Shown: positions 58,245 through 64,000 of the stretch, piece by piece
Position numbering within the stretch: position 1 is the stretch's first letter
How the letters are laid out: every line of letters starts with the position of its first letter
NCBI GenBank assembly: GCA_010015745.1
Contig: ML978161.1
Span: 496,001 to 560,000 of the forward strand
DNA: 64,000 bases
Source: Setomelanomma holmii
Taxonomy: Eukaryota; Ascomycota; Dothideomycetes; Pleosporales; Phaeosphaeriaceae
Reading direction: 5' to 3'
Notes under the pieces: model-generated
Databases searched by the model: none
Told to the model about the DNA's origin: nothing
The model's input: the letters and a program-made list of their open reading frames with translations, nothing else
Translations under genes and position numbers: made by a program

Positions 58245-59726
58245 GGTTGCGACGGCTATTGGGACCGAAGTGGAGATCTTAGGATTCAGGTACGAAAGAT
58301 ACGGAAAAATGAGTCGTGATGGACATTTCAAACGCAAAAAGTTGGTGGGGTGAGTGTTTGCGCTCCGCCGCACGACGTCATAACTGCAATATGGCCCAAG
58401 CTCCTGTCAACTTCAGAAGCTTGGAGACATTCCGGAACCACTGTCGCAGCAACGTGAATAGAGGGGCGAGCTTGAGCACAGCCCAGAGCACAGACATCAG
58501 TAGATTTGATCCTTGACGCCGAAAACCTAGCGTTTGGACGCATCCACGATCCCAGATCGAAGGTACACAGGTACATGCTCTAGCGTCGTGCAATTAATCG
58601 AGATTGAACTGATGGACTGGTACATCCATCCAAAGTCATCATAGCAGTCCATTTTGTTTCTCGATTGCGAGAGTAATTAGGGAGCCTGAAGCTATGCGCA
58701 GGTCTTTCCAAGAAGATATCGATTGTGGCCCGCTACCAATAATAGGACGTGCTATGGTGGTTGTTCTGGGTTCCTTCCATTTCGACAGTTGCTTGGCGCT
58801 GAAGTACGTCACGATTCGTCATGCCAGAATTTCTTAGCACGAGCAAATGCTCTCGAGGGTTGGTAATTTCAGGGCTCCAGTTTGGCACTTTACACATCCT
58901 TGCAAACCTCAGGGTTCCCGCGATTCTCCACCTATCCCGATACAAGCCAGAACCAGCATCGTGAAGGTATACGCGATCCGCAATACTATACGTTGCCGAT
59001 CCGACGCAGTCTAGACCCGCATATGAACTCACACATTCCGCCCTGCCCTGTTTTCACAGCCATCTGTGGCGGTGTTTTCAGAGATCTCCAGCCGATCCGC
59101 ACGCGCGTAAGTTGGTGAGAATCTGATGCAAGACAGGGCGAAGCAGGATCTGAGCTTTGTCTTCCCCACCTTTTCCACGCACGAATCCGACCAAATGACG
59201 CAATGTCGTCCACGTGCTGCTCCCCGCTGGGATCGAAATGGGACTGGAACTAGCCGTCTCTGATCAGGGTACCGTAAACGGGTTGTGTGGCAGTGGAAGG
59301 CAGCCAATACTTGTGGCTGTTTGCGAACATGAGACATGCCAGGGCTTGTGGTGAGCTGATGGAAAGGAGAATCTGACCGAGCTATGCCCGCTAGAGGTTT
59401 CCTCTTCGAGAGCTGGGTTCGTTTGTTTCAGCGGAAAATGACGTTGAGTATCTCGATGCACGATGCTGGCAGAATCTTGCGTTTGATTGCATCCTACTCT
59501 ATGGGGACACAGGCAGTTGTGAAACAGGGATTCAGCCGTCGCTCCTGTTTGTGCAACGTCTGCTGATGGCGCAATTGGCAATGACGTACGGAAATGGAGA
59601 GCTCTTGCCTTTACTTGTGTATAAGAAGGTCCGCGGCGACTGAAGTGGTACCTCCATCACAGCAACAAGCAACACTTCAACCTTACTTAACTACACACAA
59701 CCACTTCTACGTCACAAACATTCATC
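58245..59726. promoter_or_regulatory. divergent upstream region, EI24-like / repeat protein
   Basis: 1.48 kb between divergent starts with no supported gene. The right-hand end has a TATA box and a CA-rich leader, suggesting strong, regulated expression of the repeat protein. Confidence 0.45.
59620..59625 (+). promoter_or_regulatory. TATA box of the repeat protein gene
   Basis: TATAAG in the context gtgTATAAGaagg, about 100 bp before the ATG and followed by a CA-rich, ATG-free leader. Confidence 0.6.
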
Positions 59727-60665
59727 ATGGCCAGCACAGTAGACAAGATCAAGGCTAAGGTCGACAACGTCCTCCACAAGGACAAGACCAACGACCCTAC
59801 TCACTCCACTCACACTGGTACTGGTGTAGGCAATACGACACACACTGGTACTTATGGTACTACAGGCGCTCACACCACTGGCGCTCATACCACCGGCACT
59901 CACGGTACCACTGGCTACAGTGATCCTACTGGTCCGCATGACAGCCATCTTGGCAACAAGGCTGATCCCCGTGTGGACTCTGACCACTACGGCAATGTTG
60001 GCAACACCTCAGGAGCTGGCGGTGTTGGCACAGGTCAGTACGGATCTTCAACTACACACGGTACTCACGGCACCACTGGTGGGTTGACTGGCGGTACCCA
60101 CACTGGCACCCACAACACCAACACTGGCTACGGTTCAACCACTCACGGCTCTGATCCCTCTGGCCCCCATGACTCCAAGCTCGCCAATAAGCTTGACCCC
60201 ACCGTTGACACTAATTCCTATGGCACCGTCCAGGGTGGCCACCCCAAGTACGATAGCAACACCACTGGTTACGGCTCAACCACCCATGGTACCACTGGTA
60301 GCTTGACTGGAGGATCCCACAACACCCACGGCACCACTGGTTACGGCTCAACCACGCATGGCACCACTGGTGGCTTGACTGGTGGATCCCACAACACCCA
60401 CGGCACCACTGGTGAGCCTCTTCCTAAAGCCCTCACCGAAGATGTATCTCGGGCTAATCACCATTCATCAGGTCACCACACTGGTGCGACTGGCGGTGGC
60501 TTGACTGGCGCTCACGGCCAACATGGCGCAGCCAATGTGGGTAGCGGCAACTCCAACAAGACTGCTGGTCCTCACAACAGCGACTTGTTGAACAAGCTCG
60601 ACCCTCGCGTTGACAGCGACCTTGATGGTTCCAAGACCACTGGTGGCAACGCTACTTACCGCTAA
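59727..60665 (+). CDS. hydrophilic Gly/Thr/His-rich repeat protein
   Basis: An intronless 312-aa protein built almost wholly from Gly, Thr, His, Ser and Asn, without a signal peptide or hydrophobic stretch. The N-terminus is MASTVDKIKAKVDNVLHKDK, an amphipathic helix. Two kinds of repeat follow. One is a charged motif, GPHDSxLxNKxDPRVDSD, at about residues 69-88, 147-167 and 281-299. The other is a 24-residue unit GYGSTTHGTTGxLTGGSHNT (first 20 residues shown), in two near-identical tandem copies at about 181-228 and degenerate copies before. The composition resembles LEA-like or hydrophilin stress proteins, which protect cells during drying or osmotic stress; that role is inferred. The strong promoter layout and highly biased C-ending codons suggest abundant expression. 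Confidence 0.88.
   Translation: MASTVDKIKAKVDNVLHKDKTNDPTHSTHTGTGVGNTTHTGTYGTTGAHTTGAHTTGTHGTTGYSDPTGPHDSHLGNKADPRVDSDHYGNVGNTSGAGGVGTGQYGSSTTHGTHGTTGGLTGGTHTGTHNTNTGYGSTTHGSDPSGPHDSKLANKLDPTVDTNSYGTVQGGHPKYDSNTTGYGSTTHGTTGSLTGGSHNTHGTTGYGSTTHGTTGGLTGGSHNTHGTTGEPLPKALTEDVSRANHHSSGHHTGATGGGLTGAHGQHGAANVGSGNSNKTAGPHNSDLLNKLDPRVDSDLDGSKTTGGNATYR
60267..60410 (+). repeat. two tandem 72-bp repeats inside the Gly/Thr/His-rich gene
   Basis: Units at 60267..60338 and 60339..60410 differ at four positions by eye. The unit is a multiple of three (24 codons), so copy-number change would keep the frame. Confidence 0.9.
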
Positions 60666-61273
60666 GCGGTTTTTTAGCTGGAGGAAATAAGAAGGGCATA
60701 CGAGGCATGATTTCAACGATTACCCCACATAGTACCCCAGTACCTTGAGTACTTGATATCAGAAGATAATTCAATCTTTTCAAACAAACCTTCTGTTGAC
60801 CATTGAACCTTATCTCGTGATCCAAAACCTAAATCATCTTCAAGACCTCAAACATTTGTGAGTTGCCGCTAAAAAGAACTTTGATGATATCCAGACTTCG
60901 CAGGAGAGTGATGTAGGACGAGGTTTGACCAAGTACCGCACACGACTGAATTCAGGACCGGGTGCCGAGAACATTTGGATGACGATACTTGCATTGTGTA
61001 CTTGCATCTAGGTCTGGCGTAGCGATTTATTGATGTTGTTGGCCAAGAAGTGACCTGAATGCTGCTTCAGAAATAGCGACCATGTTGCGAAGATTCAATT
61101 GATGTTCTGAGTTCAGGGGTTGTCATGTTCGAGATGTTCATGCAGGGTGCTGACACGTGCGCTCCGAGCTGTCGGGCCAACAGTTCGCGATCGCAAGCCT
61201 TAGCCCCACCATCCATCATACCTCTTGCGCCATATACCCTCTGCAAGCTAGATCCCGCACCAATACTTCCAAG
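60666..61273. other. intergenic
   Basis: 3' flank of the repeat gene and SNX3 promoter. No gene is seen. Confidence 0.45.
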
Positions 61274-61859
61274 ATGCAGTCGCTACCTGACGCGCGATCG
61301 CAATCATTTGAGGAGCTATATGGCCCTCCTGAGAACTTTCTCGAGATCGAGGTACGTACTACCAGCCCTGTTACACGCACCGATCAGCCTGGCTCACAAT
61401 GTCGCGTGCACAGGTCCGCAACCCAATGACACATGGTAAGTCTATGACCGTTCTATTGAGGGTTGAACTAACAGATCCCCAGGCGTCGGTCGCGGCATGT
61501 ACACAACCTACGAAATCGTAATGCGAACGAACATCCCCGCCTTCAAGCTGAAGTCGTCCTCGGTACGGCGCCGATACAGCGAGTTCGAAGCCTTTCGCGA
61601 CATCTTGGAGCGCGAATCAGCGCGTGTAACAATACCACCTCTGCCAGGCAAAGTCCTTACGAACCGCTTCTCGGACGACGTGATTGAACACCGACGAGAG
61701 GGGCTGCAACGATTCCTTCAGATCGTTGTAGGCCATCCACTGCTACAGACGGGTAGCAAGGTCCTTGCGGCATTTGTACAAGGTTGGTGGGAGCAGGATA
61801 TTTCGGGCGAGACATGTCTGACAACTACAGATCCGAACTGGGACAGACACGCGTGGTAG
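61274..61859 (+). CDS. SNX3: sorting nexin SNX3 (Grd19-like)
   Basis: A PX-domain protein that binds phosphatidylinositol 3-phosphate on endosomes and works with retromer in recycling to the Golgi. Exons 61274..61351, 61414..61435, 61483..61782 and 61831..61859 give 142 aa. Exon 2 is only 22 nt. The start [20 protein letters not shown] and [15 protein letters not shown] are family-typical. The phosphoinositide-binding residues lie in [11 protein letters not shown], with the loop [20 protein letters not shown]. The end is DPNWDRHAW. The last intron (48 nt) has no stop and keeps frame, so an unspliced model would insert 16 residues before the conserved end; homologues lack them. Confidence 0.95.
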
Positions 61860-62458
61860 GCTGGTCGCTTGCTACTCGCATTGAGCCTCGTTCGCCTCGT
61901 TTGAGGAGAAACCACAACCGCCACGAATGTTGCTCGCAAAGTCGAAGGATTGTACATTTCTACACTGCGGCATTTTCCTGCGTTATGGAGCGATTGGGTG
62001 TTCTTGTTGGGCCGTCGTCGTTCAAAATATGCGTATTTTCTCATTGCTTTCAACACCTTAGGTGGATTGGGAAGAACTCTGGTGGTCTGCAGCGCAACAC
62101 TGCAGGACCACTGTGATGCATGCCACAAGAACGGAGGAGGCATGAGCTGAGCCGTGTACAGGACCGTCAACATATGTTAGGCCTGTTTGTGCGATCAATT
62201 TACATACATCTCCAACCACAAAAGTCACACCATTTGGACCTTCCATTGGGGAACTAGAACGCTTCCTAAGCTTTTGACATCATGGCGGAGAGCTCGCCGG
62301 CCAACGCTAGTGATGTAATGAGGAAGGCGCGGGGTCGCAAAAAGCAAAACTTTCCCAAGCTTCGGTTGACAGCTTAAACCCTGCGTCTCCTCGTGCTATC
62401 GGTGTTGACAAACTCTGCATCTTTGACTACAACCTTGAACAGGCAGAATTAACACAGC
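61860..62458. other. intergenic
   Basis: SNX3 3' flank and the symporter promoter. No recognised element. Confidence 0.45.
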
Positions 62459-64000
62459 ATGGGTCTTCCATCAGCACCGGCGTCGAACGCCATCATATAC
62501 CTGACCTATGGCGCTTTCCTGTGAGCAATACACGGCTAGTAGGAACATATGAACTCATGCATTACAGCGTTCTGGGGTTATATGTCGCATGGCGTCTCCG
62601 CAAGCAATCGAAGCTTGAGTGGTTATCAAGCAATCGTACACAGAAGGGTCAGAACACCGACAAATCATTCCAATGGCATCGTCGATCTGAAGCGCCACTG
62701 CTGCACCATCGCCCTTGCTGAAATGTGGAGGCTACGAATCGAGACTAACAATGCATAGGTGTACCGCTGGCTCTAAACTTCATCGCATCGGGTGAGTGCG
62801 TCCAAGCACAGGCGCTTCGCGCGTAGAGCAGCGGCAGTATCGAAGTCACGACAGCGCATCTTCTACCCAACTGGGGATGTGCATCGAATGCAATGATGGA
62901 CCAGCGCAAAGTATTGGTTGAGAGTTCGAAGTCATACAGGTTCGTATATGAGATCTCTCACAGAAGCTGCTTTTGTGATTACTACCCCGAGCGCCATCGC
63001 GGTACCCGGGCCGTATCGTGAGAGTGGCTTTCTGTGCGGCTACACTGCGGGCGCGACATCGAGATTGCCTTGGATGACTTCAGACCTGCTTGATCTGAGG
63101 TTATTCAAGCTGATCAAGATGGAGCTGAGAAGCACCGTCAGAACTCGATCAAGATAATACTTGCGTGAGGAACGTGCTGCCGCTACTCTCCCTGAAACCC
63201 CCTCTAAGCTTCACATGCTAACCCAAGATTTTCTAACCAACAGCTCTCGGATCTGGTATCCTCTTCACCTATCCTCAGATCGCGACAATCGCTGGTGTCC
63301 AAGGACTACTAGTCTACGCGCTCGCTTCAGCGCTTCCCCTCCTGATCTTTGGAGCACTCGGACCGATCATTAGGCGCAAGTGCCCGGAGGGCTTCGTCCT
63401 TACCGAATGGACACGACAGCGATATGGGGCAGTAGCTGGACTGTTCCTGAGTGCTTGCACGCTGATTACCATGTTCTTGTACATGGTCGCGGAGCTGTCT
63501 GCACTACAACAGATTGTCAATCTTCTGACAGGCTTGAATGGGCTGCCAGTCGTCATTGTCGAATGCGCAGTGACGACTATCTACACATGTAAGAAGTCTT
63601 TCCATGGTTTGTGAGAACCATTACTCATACATCAAAGCACTTGGTGGCTTCAAAGTCTCTTTCGTGACAGATAACATTCAAGGTGTCATGGTCCTTGGTC
63701 TTATCATCCTGGGCGTTATCGCTGTTGGCGTTGAGACCAACATCGACCGCTCCCTCATCGACCAATCCGGCTATCTGAAGCCCAGCCTGCTTGGATGGCA
63801 GCTAATCTACATTCTTCCTGTCGCAATTCTCACCAACGACTTCTTCCTGTCTGGATTCTGGATGCGCACCTTTGCCTCACGAACGGACAAGGACTTGTGG
63901 ATCGGTGTCTCGCTCGCCAGTCTTGGTGTCCTCATTATTCTCACGCTGGTCGGCGTGGCAGGTCTTTTGGCTGCGTGGTCCGGCGCATACCAAATTGGCG
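62459..64000 (+). CDS. sodium/solute symporter (DUR3-type urea transporter), 3'-truncated by window
   Basis: A member of the SSF family; closest in style to fungal DUR3-like active urea transporters at the plasma membrane. Exons 62459..62520, 62568..62647, 62759..62791 (33 nt), 63244..63588 and 63638 to the window end give 294 aa so far. The joined sequence reads YGAFLVLGLYVAWRLRKQSK, then GVPLALNFIASALGSGILFT, YPQIATIAGVQGLLVYALAS, KCPEGFVLTEWTRQRYGAVA, and TSLGGFKVSFVTDNIQGVMV. This covers the first six or seven membrane helices. Intron 3 is 452 nt, far longer than the other coding introns here. Substrate assignment to urea is by family resemblance; polyamine or other solutes are possible. 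Confidence 0.87.

Noticed and set aside
59854..60087. Alternative frame inside the Gly/Thr/His-rich gene
   Set aside because: A shadow caused by the repetitive codons; it is short and the main frame has the promoter and start context.

Overview
The window reads as a gene-dense chromosomal segment of a filamentous ascomycete (Pezizomycotina). Genes sit on both strands. Most introns are 45-100 nt with GTRNGT-type donors and CTRAC/CTAAC branch points close to the acceptor, and most proteins have clear fungal orthologue families. A Dothideomycete is my best guess from the style of the orphan proteins and the compact introns, but that is inference. I see no plasmid, viral, bacterial, rRNA, tRNA or CRISPR feature.

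Layout. 0-10.8 kb: the 5' end of a spliced gene leaving the left edge (-), a Cys-rich/F-box-like orphan (+), COPI gamma subunit (-), lipoyl synthase (+), and a secreted GH18 chitinase (-). 10.8-13 kb: 2.3 kb without a gene. 13-19.5 kb: alpha/beta hydrolase (-), an Arb2-domain protein (-), mitochondrial ribosomal uS14m in three small exons (-), and divergent from it an unrecognised 664-aa protein with a C-terminal membrane helix (+). 19.5-23.3 kb: 3.8 kb without a gene. 23.3-36.5 kb: leucine-rich-repeat protein (+), PP1 catalytic subunit (+), Sec2-type Rab exchange factor (+), Lrp1/C1D exosome cofactor (-), ketopantoate-reductase-like protein (+). 36.9-39.5 kb: a broken HET-domain (heterokaryon incompatibility) gene. 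40-47 kb: a small Lys/Cys-rich orphan (+), short-chain dehydrogenase (-), NUC-1/PHO4-like bHLH factor (-), G-protein gamma subunit (-). 47.6-53 kb: eIF3a (+) and CPD photolyase (-). 53-64 kb: secreted alkaline phosphatase (+), EI24/Rrt8-like membrane protein (-), Gly/Thr/His-rich repeat protein (+), sorting nexin SNX3 (+), and the first five exons of a DUR3-type sodium/solute symporter (+) running off the right edge.

How the genes relate. Most are unlinked housekeeping functions in secretion and endosomal traffic (COPI gamma, Sec2, SNX3), translation (eIF3a, uS14m), signalling (PP1, G-gamma), RNA processing (Lrp1) and RNAi/heterochromatin (Arb2 domain). Two possible functional links stand out. 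First, a phosphate-regulator-like bHLH factor lies about 10 kb from a secreted alkaline phosphatase whose upstream region holds CACGTG/CACGTT boxes. Second, a mitochondrial ribosomal protein is divergently paired with an uncharacterised membrane-anchored protein. Exon joins were worked out by hand from reading frame, splice consensus and family conservation; they are predictions, not transcript data. No database search was run, so statements about novelty mean only that I do not recognise the protein.
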